64,000 bases of DNA. Origin: Streptomyces hyaluromycini. GTDB lineage: Bacteria > Actinomycetota > Actinomycetes > Streptomycetales > Streptomycetaceae. Positions 57,466 to 64,000 of the stretch are shown piece by piece. Below the pieces are notes generated by a model. It did not search any database. It saw only the letters and a list, made by a program, of their open reading frames with translations, and was not told the DNA's origin. How positions within the stretch are numbered: position 1 is the stretch's first letter; every line of letters starts with the position of its first letter. Both the position numbers and the translations under genes were made by a program. The stretch covers positions 124,001-188,000 of the forward strand of contig NZ_BCFL01000033.1 in the NCBI RefSeq assembly GCF_002217755.1, written 5' to 3'.

Positions 57466-58782
57466 ATGGAGGAACGTACGGAAGCGGTGGTGGCTGCGGC
57501 CACCCCGTCCTACAAGTCCATGAACGCCTTCACGCCCGCCGACGAGGAGCGCCAGCGCGGCGTCCGGCGCATGAAGCGCACGGCGACCGGCCTGCTGCTG
57601 CTCGTCGCGGTGGTGTACGTCCTGGCCAAGTGGGCGTCCGGAGCGGGCGCCGGCACCTGGGCCGACTACGTGGCCGCGGCCGCCGAGGCCGGCATGGTCG
57701 GCGCGCTAGCCGACTGGTTCGCGGTGACCGCCCTGTTCCGCCACCCCCTCGGCCTGCCCATTCCGCACACCGCGATCATCCCGACGAAGAAGGACCAGCT
57801 GGGCGTCTCGCTCGGCGAGTTCGTCGGCGAGAACTTCCTCTCCCAGGACGTCGTACGGCAGCGCCTGCGCGCCGTGGGTATCGGCAGCCGCCTCGGCGCC
57901 TGGCTCGCGGAGCCGAAGAACGCCGACCGCGTGACGGCCGAGCTCGCGACAGCGCTCCGCGGCGCGCTCACCGTGCTGCGGGACTCCGACGTCCAGGCGG
58001 TCGTCGGCGAAGCCATCACGCGGCGGGCCGACGCCCAGGAGATCGCCCCCGGCATCGGCAAGATGCTGGAGCGGATCGTCGCCGACGGCGGCCACAAGCG
58101 GGTCGTGGACCTCGTCGTCACCCGCGCGCACGACTGGCTGGTGCTGCACGCGGACTCCGTGATGGACGCCGTGCAGGGCGGCGCGCCCGGCTGGACCCCC
58201 CGGTTCGTGGACCGCAAGGTCGGCGAGCGCGTCTACAAGGAGCTGCTGCGCTTCTGCGCCGAGATGCGGGACATGCCCTCCCACCCGGCCCGCGGCGCCC
58301 TCGACCGCTTCCTCTCGGACTTCGCGAACGACCTCCAGTCCGACACCGACACCCGGGCCCGCGTCGAACGGCTCAAGGGCGAGGTGCTGGGCCGCGGCGA
58401 GGTGCAGGACCTGATCGCGTCCGCCTGGACGGCCGTACGGTCCATGATCGTCTCGGCGGCCGATGACGAACGCAGCGAGCTGCGGCTGCGCGTCCGCGCC
58501 TCCCTGATCTCCCTGGGCGCCCGGATGGCCACCGAACCCAAGGTCCAGGACAAGGTCGACAGCTGGGTCGAGGGCGCGGCCGTGCACGTCGTGACGACGT
58601 ACCGCAAGGAGATCACGTCCCTGATCACCGACACGGTGGCCGGCTGGGACGCGGAGCACACCACCCGGAAGATCGAGGCGCACATCGGCCGCGACCTGCA
58701 GTTCATCCGGATCAATGGCACGGTGGTGGGGTCGCTGGCCGGAGTGCTGATCTTCACGGTGTCCCGCGCACTGGGGGCGTAG
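57466..58782 (+). CDS. DUF445 family membrane protein
   Basis: 438 residues from ATG 57466. A first TM (TGLLLLVAVVYVLAKWASG) is followed by WADYVAAAAEAGMVGALADW, FAVTALFRHPLGLPIPHTAI and IPTKKDQLGVSLGEFVGENF, the invariant DUF445/YjiN signature. A long alpha-helical cytoplasmic or periplasmic region precedes a C-terminal TM (GTVVGSLAGVLIFTVSRAL). Function unknown. Confidence 0.9.
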   Translation: MEERTEAVVAAATPSYKSMNAFTPADEERQRGVRRMKRTATGLLLLVAVVYVLAKWASGAGAGTWADYVAAAAEAGMVGALADWFAVTALFRHPLGLPIPHTAIIPTKKDQLGVSLGEFVGENFLSQDVVRQRLRAVGIGSRLGAWLAEPKNADRVTAELATALRGALTVLRDSDVQAVVGEAITRRADAQEIAPGIGKMLERIVADGGHKRVVDLVVTRAHDWLVLHADSVMDAVQGGAPGWTPRFVDRKVGERVYKELLRFCAEMRDMPSHPARGALDRFLSDFANDLQSDTDTRARVERLKGEVLGRGEVQDLIASAWTAVRSMIVSAADDERSELRLRVRASLISLGARMATEPKVQDKVDSWVEGAAVHVVTTYRKEITSLITDTVAGWDAEHTTRKIEAHIGRDLQFIRINGTVVGSLAGVLIFTVSRALGA

Positions 58783-58842
58783 CGCGCCCGGAGCGGGGCA
58801 CCCGGCCGGGGTTTCGGTTTCCTTCCCGGCCGAGGAGGCGCG

Positions 58843-60321
58843 ATGGGTGCAGGTACGGGCGCGGACACGACAGCGGACGGCCGGACGATCACCACCCGCA
58901 TCCCGGCCCGCCTGGACCGGCTGCCCTGGTCCCACTGGCACTGGACGATCGTCATCGGCCTCGGCACGGTCTGGATCCTGGACGGCCTGGAGGTCACGGT
59001 CGTCGGCAACATCGCGAGCCGTCTCTCCGAACCGGGCAGCGGCCTCGCGATCTCCTCCTCCCAGGTCACCGGCACGGCCGCGGCGCTCTACGTGGCCGGC
59101 GCCTGCACCGGCGCCCTCTTCTGGGGCCGCCTGACCGACCGCCACGGCCGCAAGAAACTCTTCATGATCACCCTGGCGGTCTACCTGGCCGCCACCGCCC
59201 TGACCTCGGTCTCCTTCGCCCCCTGGTGGTTCTTCACCTTCCGCTTCCTGACCGGCTTCGGCATCGGCGGCGAGTACGCGGCGATCAACTCGGCGATCGA
59301 CGAGCTGATCCCGGCGTACTACCGGGGCCGGGTCGACCTGATCATCAACGGCAGCTTCTGGGTGGGCGCGGTGGGCGGCTCGCTGCTGTCGATCGTCGCG
59401 CTGGACACCGACTTCCTGGCGAAGGACGTGGGCTGGCGCCTGACCTTCGCGCTGGGCGTCGTCCTCGGCCTGGTCATCCTGCTGGTACGGCGCAACGTCC
59501 CGGAGAGCCCGCGCTGGCTGCTGATCCACGGCAGGGAGCGGGAGGCGGAGGAGATCGTCACCTCGATCGAGCGGCAGGTGGCGGCCGAGAGGGGCGTCCC
59601 GCTGCCCGAACCGGCCGGTGAGCTGGTGATCCACCAGCGCGCGAGCGTCACGTTCGCCGAGATCGCCCGCACGGTCTTCCACGACTACCGGCGCCGTGCC
59701 GTCCTCGGCTTCTCCCTCTTCGTCGGCCAGGCGTTCCTCTACAACGCGATCACCTTCGGCTTCGGCGCGATCCTCACGAAGTTCTTCGACGTGCCGACGG
59801 GGGACACGGGCTACTACTTCGTGGTCATCGCGGTGGGCAACTTCCTCGGCCCCCTGCTGCTGGGCAAGCTGTTCGACACGGTGGGGAGAAAGGTGATGAT
59901 CTCGTCGACGTACATCCTGTCGGGCCTGTTCCTGTTCCTCACGGCATGGCTGTTCGGCCGGGGTGTGCTGACCGCGGGAACGCTGACCGCATGCTGGTGC
60001 GTGGTCCTCTTCTTCGCCTCGGCGGGCGCGTCCAGCGCCTACCTGACCGTCTCCGAGATCTTCCCGATGGAGACGCGGGCGATGTGCATCGCCTTCTTCT
60101 ACGCCCTGGGCACGGCGGCCGGCGGCATCAGCGGACCGCTCCTCTTCGCCGACCTGACGGGGACGGGCAAGCCGGCCGACACGGTACTGGCGTTCCAGAT
60201 CGGCGCCGGCCTGATGTGCGCGGCGGGGCTGGTGGCGGCGGCGCTGGCGGTGAAGGCGGAGCGCCGCCCGCTGGAGGACATCGCCCGCCCGCTGACGGCC
60301 GCCGCCCCGGACACCCCCTAG
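58843..60321 (+). CDS. MFS transporter (sugar/metabolite:H+ symporter type)
   Basis: 492 residues, about 12 TM segments. After TM2, GALFWGRLTDRHGRKKLFMI is the MFS loop motif; RFLTGFGIGGEYAAINSAID and FPMETRAMCIAFFYALGTAA are typical of the sugar-porter/AAHS branches. Substrate unknown. GAGGAGGCGCG precedes the ATG. Its TAG stop at 60319-60321 is formed by the first bases of the MITE-like element, so the natural C terminus may have been altered. Confidence 0.88.
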   Translation: MGAGTGADTTADGRTITTRIPARLDRLPWSHWHWTIVIGLGTVWILDGLEVTVVGNIASRLSEPGSGLAISSSQVTGTAAALYVAGACTGALFWGRLTDRHGRKKLFMITLAVYLAATALTSVSFAPWWFFTFRFLTGFGIGGEYAAINSAIDELIPAYYRGRVDLIINGSFWVGAVGGSLLSIVALDTDFLAKDVGWRLTFALGVVLGLVILLVRRNVPESPRWLLIHGREREAEEIVTSIERQVAAERGVPLPEPAGELVIHQRASVTFAEIARTVFHDYRRRAVLGFSLFVGQAFLYNAITFGFGAILTKFFDVPTGDTGYYFVVIAVGNFLGPLLLGKLFDTVGRKVMISSTYILSGLFLFLTAWLFGRGVLTAGTLTACWCVVLFFASAGASSAYLTVSEIFPMETRAMCIAFFYALGTAAGGISGPLLFADLTGTGKPADTVLAFQIGAGLMCAAGLVAAALAVKAERRPLEDIARPLTAAAPDTP

Positions 60322-60495
60322 GGCCTGTCTGACAATTCCCGTCTGCCTCGCGACGCCATGCACGCACTCTCGCCGCACCGGGCGCAGACCCAAGTACGTC
60401 CAGTACGAGGGCCTACGCCCGGCACGCCGAGAGCACGCACCTGACGCCGCGAGGCCGCCCTCCGGGCGACGACGGGAATTTTCAGACAGGCCCTA
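60319..60495. mobile_element. 177-bp MITE-like element with 25-bp terminal inverted repeats
   Basis: TAGGGCCTGTCTGACAATTC and five more bases at 60319-60343 match the reverse complement of 60471-60495 at 24 of 25 positions. The inverted repeats are flanked by TA on both sides, consistent with a TA target duplication. The interior (GCACGCACTCTCGCCGCACC, GTACGTCCAGTACGAGGGCC) encodes nothing and is partly repeated at 33460-33542. The outer TAG at each end forms the stop codons of both flanking genes. Confidence 0.85.
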
Positions 60496-61386
60496 GAGCC
60501 AGCCCCCGGCGATGAACTGGACGGGGTCCTCGCCGGGGTGCTCGCGCATGCCGAACACGGCCTGGGACATCGACCACAGGACCGTTCGCCCGATCCGGTC
60601 CGGGTAGCGGGCGACCATCGCCTTGAAGAAGTCCACGGCGCTCTTCTCGGTGCCCATCAGCTCCTCGGCGACGTCGAGGTACTCCCGGGTCTCGGTGATC
60701 GTCCGTGCCGCGTCGTCGTCGAGCTCGGATACCTTGTGGCCGGCGACGACGGAGCGCGGGTTCAGCGACTCGACCTGGTCGATCGCCCGGCGCCAGGAGT
60801 CGAGGCCCGCGAGCACGGCCTCGCCGATGTACTGGTGGGCGCCGTTGTAGATGACGTCACCGGCCACGACGAGGGCGAGCTCGGGCACGTGCAGGACGCT
60901 GGTCGCCTCGGTGTCGGTGTACCCGACCTCGACGATGACGAGTTCCCTGCCTTCGAGGGTGAAGCGGTTGCCGGGCACCGTCACCGCGGTCACCGGGGAG
61001 GCCGGAATGTCCGAGTAGACCTTGTCCCAGACGTACGGGCGGCCGGCGTTGTTGGCGTGCATCTGCGCGATCGTGCCCTCGGTCGCCACGACGCGTGCGC
61101 CGAACCGCTCCGCCAGCAGGCCGGCGGCGAACCAGTGGTCGCCGTGCCCGTGGGTGATGAAGATGTCCGTCACGTTCCGGTTCTTGGCGGCCACCCAGTC
61201 GCCCAGCGCGTGCGCATGCTCGGCCGTGAACCCAGGGTCGACCAGCACGGCGTCCTCGGCACCGGAGACCAGGGTGCTGGTGACAGGGGAGAAGAGCTTC
61301 GGTTCTCCGTTCGGAAGCAGGCCGTTGTCCTGTGGCGGAGGGTTGTTGATGAACAGGTCGTAGGTGAGTGCGTCGGTCGGGCTCAT
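60493..61386 (-). CDS. metallo-beta-lactamase fold hydrolase
   Basis: 297 residues. VTSTLVSGAEDAVLVDPGFT leads to DIFITHGHGDHWFAAGLLAE (HxHxDH zinc motif), then LHVPELALVVAGDVIYNGAH and VVAGHKVSELDDDAART. Similar to the glyoxalase-II-like or SDSA/quorum-lactonase-like group of secreted-substrate hydrolases; substrate not determined. Its TAG stop is provided by the right inverted repeat of the MITE-like element. Confidence 0.87.
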   Translation of the reverse strand: MSPTDALTYDLFINNPPPQDNGLLPNGEPKLFSPVTSTLVSGAEDAVLVDPGFTAEHAHALGDWVAAKNRNVTDIFITHGHGDHWFAAGLLAERFGARVVATEGTIAQMHANNAGRPYVWDKVYSDIPASPVTAVTVPGNRFTLEGRELVIVEVGYTDTEATSVLHVPELALVVAGDVIYNGAHQYIGEAVLAGLDSWRRAIDQVESLNPRSVVAGHKVSELDDDAARTITETREYLDVAEELMGTEKSAVDFFKAMVARYPDRIGRTVLWSMSQAVFGMREHPGEDPVQFIAGGWL

Positions 61387-61517
61387 GGTTGTCGTCCCCT
61401 CGCGTTTCCCGCTGCGGTTGCAGGCGGCATCATGCGCAGGGGCTGCCGTACGGGGGCATCACCTGAATGCGTGAGGCCCGGGTCCGGCCGGGGAGGGCGC
61501 CGCTATTGCCGGCGCCG

Positions 61518-63023
61518 CTATTGCCCGCCCCGCGCCCGCCTGCGCAGCAACAGCAACCCACCGGCCAGCGCGGTGATCCCCGCCCCCGCGCTCCACGCGA
61601 CGATGTCACCGGTCCCGGTGGCGGCAAGGTCGTCGCCCTTGCCCGTGGCCGACGGCGAGGAGGAAGCCGAGGCAGCGGTCGAGCCCGGCGCGGAAGCGGA
61701 TGCCGATCCCGATGTCGACGCCTTTGCCGAGGCGGACGCGGACGCTGACGCTCCCGGGCTCGGCGAGGACGACGTCGTACCCCCCGTCGCCTCCCCCTCG
61801 CTCACCCGGTCCCGCGTGAACGTCAGAGTCCCGAAGCCCAGTTGGTCGTACCCCCCGCTGTTCGGCCCGTAGTCGCCGCCCCCGCCCTCCGGCGCCGCCT
61901 TGGCCGCGATCTGCGTGACGTACGTCGCCGACAGGCCCCGCCGCTTCGTGTAGTGGTTGGCGATCATCGCCCAGATGGGACGGGTCATCGACGGATCGAC
62001 ACCCGCCGCGGCTGTCACCGTCTCGCTCCCCGACCATCCGCCGATCGCCCCCTTCCGCCGCGTGCTCGCGGTGAACGGCACCTGCCCGCCCAGGCTCCAC
62101 TTGGCGACGTACTGCGCCCCCTTGAGGAACCGGCTGTCGTCGTACCCGTACAGGTCGATCCCCTGGTTCCAGGCCATCTCGCAGAACGTGCCCATCAGGC
62201 CCACCCCGAGCAGCGCGTGCCCCTGGTCGCGCCCCGCCTCCAGCCACTCGGCCAGCCCGTCCCCGTACACGACGGGAATCGCGTTCCCGATCGACCCGAG
62301 CCCGGCGCCGTGCTTGAAGTAGTCGACGGCACGGGTGACTTGGGCGCGGTCGTCGCAGAAGATGCCGGTGGCGAGGACGCAGGCCATGTTGGCCAGGTCC
62401 CAGTTGGTCCAGTAGTTGGAGACGACGGCGTTGTTGTGCCGGACGAGGAAGTCGTCGCTGACCGCGCCGAACAGCTTGCTGAGCATCTCCTGGAAGCGGG
62501 CGAGCTCGAAGTCCCCGTGGTCCCGGACGAGTTCGGCCGCGTTGGCGAACTGGTAGCCGTACAGCCCGGCGGCCAGGAACCGGTCGGCGGAGCCGTTGAC
62601 CGCGGTGAGGGTCGAGGACCACGCGTTGAGGATGGCTACGGCGGTGTCGGCGTACGCGCTCTCGCCGGTCACGTGGTAGCGCAGGGCGTTCTGGTAGGCG
62701 GCGTGGATGTCGTTGTAGAGGAGCGAGTAGTTCTCCGGGGTGCCCGAGCCCCGGTACACCACGGCCTGCGGCCGCGCCTGCCAGCCGCTCTGTGCGTGCC
62801 GGTTGGCGGTGAGCCTGGCGAACCCGGCCGCGTAGGGCGCGGCGCCCGCCTTCACCTTGGCGGCCATGCGGTCGAGGTCGGTACGGGTGTGCAGCAGGCC
62901 GGGATGGGCGAAGGCGGCCCCGGCGGCGGCCGCGGTACCGCCTGCCGCGCCGATCCCGGCGGCGGCCCCCACCGCCACTCCCGAGGCCTTCAGCATGCTC
63001 CGGCGGCTGATCTGTCGAGTCAT
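61518..63023 (-). CDS. cell-wall-anchored alginate-lyase-family protein
   Basis: 501 residues. Tat signal RQISRRSMLKASGVAVGAAA leads the protein. The catalytic part resembles alginate lyase family PL5/AlgL-type (alpha/alpha toroid): RTDLDRMAAKVKAGAAPYAA, NDIHAAYQNALRYHVTGESA and NYWTNWDLANMACVLATGIF. A Ser/Ala-rich linker leads to LAATGTGDIVAWSAGAGITA, a hydrophobic segment and RRRARGG: a class E sortase LAxTG anchor. So it degrades a polyuronate or glycosaminoglycan while bound to the wall. ATG 63023 is preferred because AGGG sits seven bases before it. Confidence 0.85.
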   Translation of the reverse strand: MTRQISRRSMLKASGVAVGAAAGIGAAGGTAAAAGAAFAHPGLLHTRTDLDRMAAKVKAGAAPYAAGFARLTANRHAQSGWQARPQAVVYRGSGTPENYSLLYNDIHAAYQNALRYHVTGESAYADTAVAILNAWSSTLTAVNGSADRFLAAGLYGYQFANAAELVRDHGDFELARFQEMLSKLFGAVSDDFLVRHNNAVVSNYWTNWDLANMACVLATGIFCDDRAQVTRAVDYFKHGAGLGSIGNAIPVVYGDGLAEWLEAGRDQGHALLGVGLMGTFCEMAWNQGIDLYGYDDSRFLKGAQYVAKWSLGGQVPFTASTRRKGAIGGWSGSETVTAAAGVDPSMTRPIWAMIANHYTKRRGLSATYVTQIAAKAAPEGGGGDYGPNSGGYDQLGFGTLTFTRDRVSEGEATGGTTSSSPSPGASASASASAKASTSGSASASAPGSTAASASSSPSATGKGDDLAATGTGDIVAWSAGAGITALAGGLLLLRRRARGGQ

Positions 63024-63081
63024 GTGCATGCCCTGGGAGACGAACCGGCACGGTCCCGATAACAGAAACCCGGGGATCCGG

Positions 63082-63540
63082 TCAGGCGCCCGTCGTCGAC
63101 CCCGGCCGCACGATCATCAGGACCGTCACGGCGGCCCAGAGGAGATTGAACACCCCGGTGAACATGGCCAACTGGACGGTGGCCTGCCGGGTACGGGCGT
63201 CCTTGCCGCCCTCCACCAGCGCACTCTGCCGGGGCAGCACCAGCGCGGCGAGCACGACCGCCGCGAGCGCGGTGAGCGCGATCGACGTGATCAGCCAGGC
63301 GCTGCCCAGCACATGCATGGTGCTCGCCGTGGCGAACCCGAACACGGGGACGACGACGCCGACGACGGCGTACAACCGGCAGATCCGGTACAGCAGCCGA
63401 AGGGTCTCGGCGGCCCGGACGTCGTCCGGCGCTTCCAGGACGCGCCGGGCGGCCGGCGGGAACATGCTGGCGGCGACGGTGACGGGACCGACCGCGACGA
63501 TCGCCGCGAGCACATGGACGGCGAGGAGGAACTTGGTCAC
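63082..63540 (-). CDS. DUF2269-like small membrane protein
   Basis: 152 residues from GTG 63540. Four hydrophobic segments: KFLLAVHVLAAIVAVGPVTV, then LYAVVGVVVPVFGFATAS, WLITSIALTALAAVVLAALV and LAMFTGVFNLLWAAVTVLMI. The start KFLLAVHVLAAI and the four-TM layout resemble DUF2269 proteins. Function unknown. A longer frame (to 63633) exists, but the GTG gives a sensible membrane start. Confidence 0.75.
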   Translation of the reverse strand: MTKFLLAVHVLAAIVAVGPVTVAASMFPPAARRVLEAPDDVRAAETLRLLYRICRLYAVVGVVVPVFGFATASTMHVLGSAWLITSIALTALAAVVLAALVLPRQSALVEGGKDARTRQATVQLAMFTGVFNLLWAAVTVLMIVRPGSTTGA

Positions 63541-63706
63541 GGCCTCGACCGTAGGCGGGCGGCGGATCTTGCAGAAGCGGCGATAATGCCACCACTCGAC
63601 GGATTCTCGCCACCGATGGGCTGCCGGCGACATGCGGTTCGCGAGGTGACGGAATGCCTCATCGGCCGCCGGCGCCCTGACGCTCTGCCACGCCGGGGCG
63701 GCGGCG

Positions 63707-64000
63707 TCAGCGGCCGCCCCGCGGCCGCGACCTCCGCGCCGCCAGGAACACCAGCGCGCCGCCCGCCACCACCAGGACGGCGGTGCCCGCCCGCAGCAGG
63801 ACTCCGTCCGCGCCCGTGGCGGCGAGCCCGCCGCCGGTCGTCGTCCCGCTGCCGGTTCCCGCCCCGGAGCCGGACGGGCTCGCGGTGGCCGTGGCCGACG
63901 GGGACGCGGAGGCGCTGGGCGACGGGCTGGACGTCGCCGAGCCGGTGGCCTTCACCGCGATCGCCGCGGTGTCGTTCGCCGTCTCGTCGTCACGATCGGG
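63707..64000 (-). CDS. LAxTG cell-wall-anchored surface protein, C-terminal end (cut by window edge)
   Basis: 97 residues are visible; the N-terminal part lies outside the window. TAAIAVKATGSATSSPSPSA is followed by a Ser/Pro/Thr linker, then GGGLAATGADGVLLRAGTAV, a TM segment (LVVAGGALVFLAARR) and SRPRGGR. LAATG matches the same sortase recognition motif as the protein at 61518. Function of the missing domain unknown. Confidence 0.82.
   Translation of the reverse strand, partial: PDRDDETANDTAAIAVKATGSATSSPSPSASASPSATATASPSGSGAGTGSGTTTGGGLAATGADGVLLRAGTAVLVVAGGALVFLAARRSRPRGGR

Overview
The window is 64 kb of a Streptomyces chromosome. The evidence is very high G+C with strong third-position GC bias, an SsgA-family sporulation protein, DasR-type (dre) operators next to N-acetylglucosamine PTS genes, an actinobacterial mec-cysO-cysM sulfur set, LAxTG cell-wall anchors and many GTG starts. 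From memory, the gene order hppD, ssgG, clpS, cysM, nagE2/nagE1/nagF, rph and rdgB resembles the SCO29xx region of S. coelicolor; this was not checked by alignment.

Layout: (a) 1-2135 is core DNA: a cut sensor kinase, a CPBP protease and a DUF3566-like membrane protein. (b) 2136-11800 is an integrated element of about 9.66 kb with visibly lower G+C, bounded by a 42-bp direct repeat (41/42) that is the 3' part of tRNA-Cys; the intact tRNA lies at the right end beside a tyrosine integrase. The element carries a serine recombinase behind a repeat-rich res-like site, a run of four overlapping genes for tiny mostly winged-helix-like proteins, a two-domain initiator-like protein with 21-bp iterons inside its own coding sequence, a zinc-ribbon protein, an XRE-TPR regulator with a nested operator, and a small divergent operon ending in a lipoprotein. 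I see no transfer, packaging or virion genes. The integrase has Cys where the second catalytic Arg is expected. (c) 11832-32160 is core: MFS transporter, DEAD/DEAH helicase, IclR regulator, S16 protease, an ArsR-like/small-protein operon, Lrp regulator divergent from hppD, a TPR protein, a GlcD-like oxidase, ssgG, two RDD proteins, an M6 metalloprotease, and pncA/pncB for NAD salvage. (d) 32161-37650 holds clpS-DUF2017, an amino acid permease, mec, and a Cys-containing leader peptide ahead of cysO-cysM. (e) 37700-47400 holds a secreted S53 protease, a membrane-anchored MazF/PemK-like protein, a metallo-beta-lactamase, the nag PTS cluster with dre sites, rph, rdgB and tRNA-Leu. (f) 47430-64000 holds a repeat-containing HNH nuclease, bcp, GroES-like, a guanidine-III-type riboswitch upstream of an SMR exporter, a class A PBP, an ABC exporter, DUF1707 and DUF445 proteins, an MFS transporter, a 177-bp MITE-like element, a metallo-hydrolase and two LAxTG surface proteins.

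Genes that work together: 36192-37611 (attenuator, sulfur carrier CysO, synthase CysM) with the upstream Mec protease for CysO-dependent cysteine synthesis; NagE2, NagE1 and NagF for GlcNAc uptake under DasR; riboswitch plus SugE for guanidine export; two ABC permeases plus ATPase as one exporter. Several families of dispersed GC-rich repeats fill intergenic gaps, and one short repeat sits in frame inside two coding sequences.
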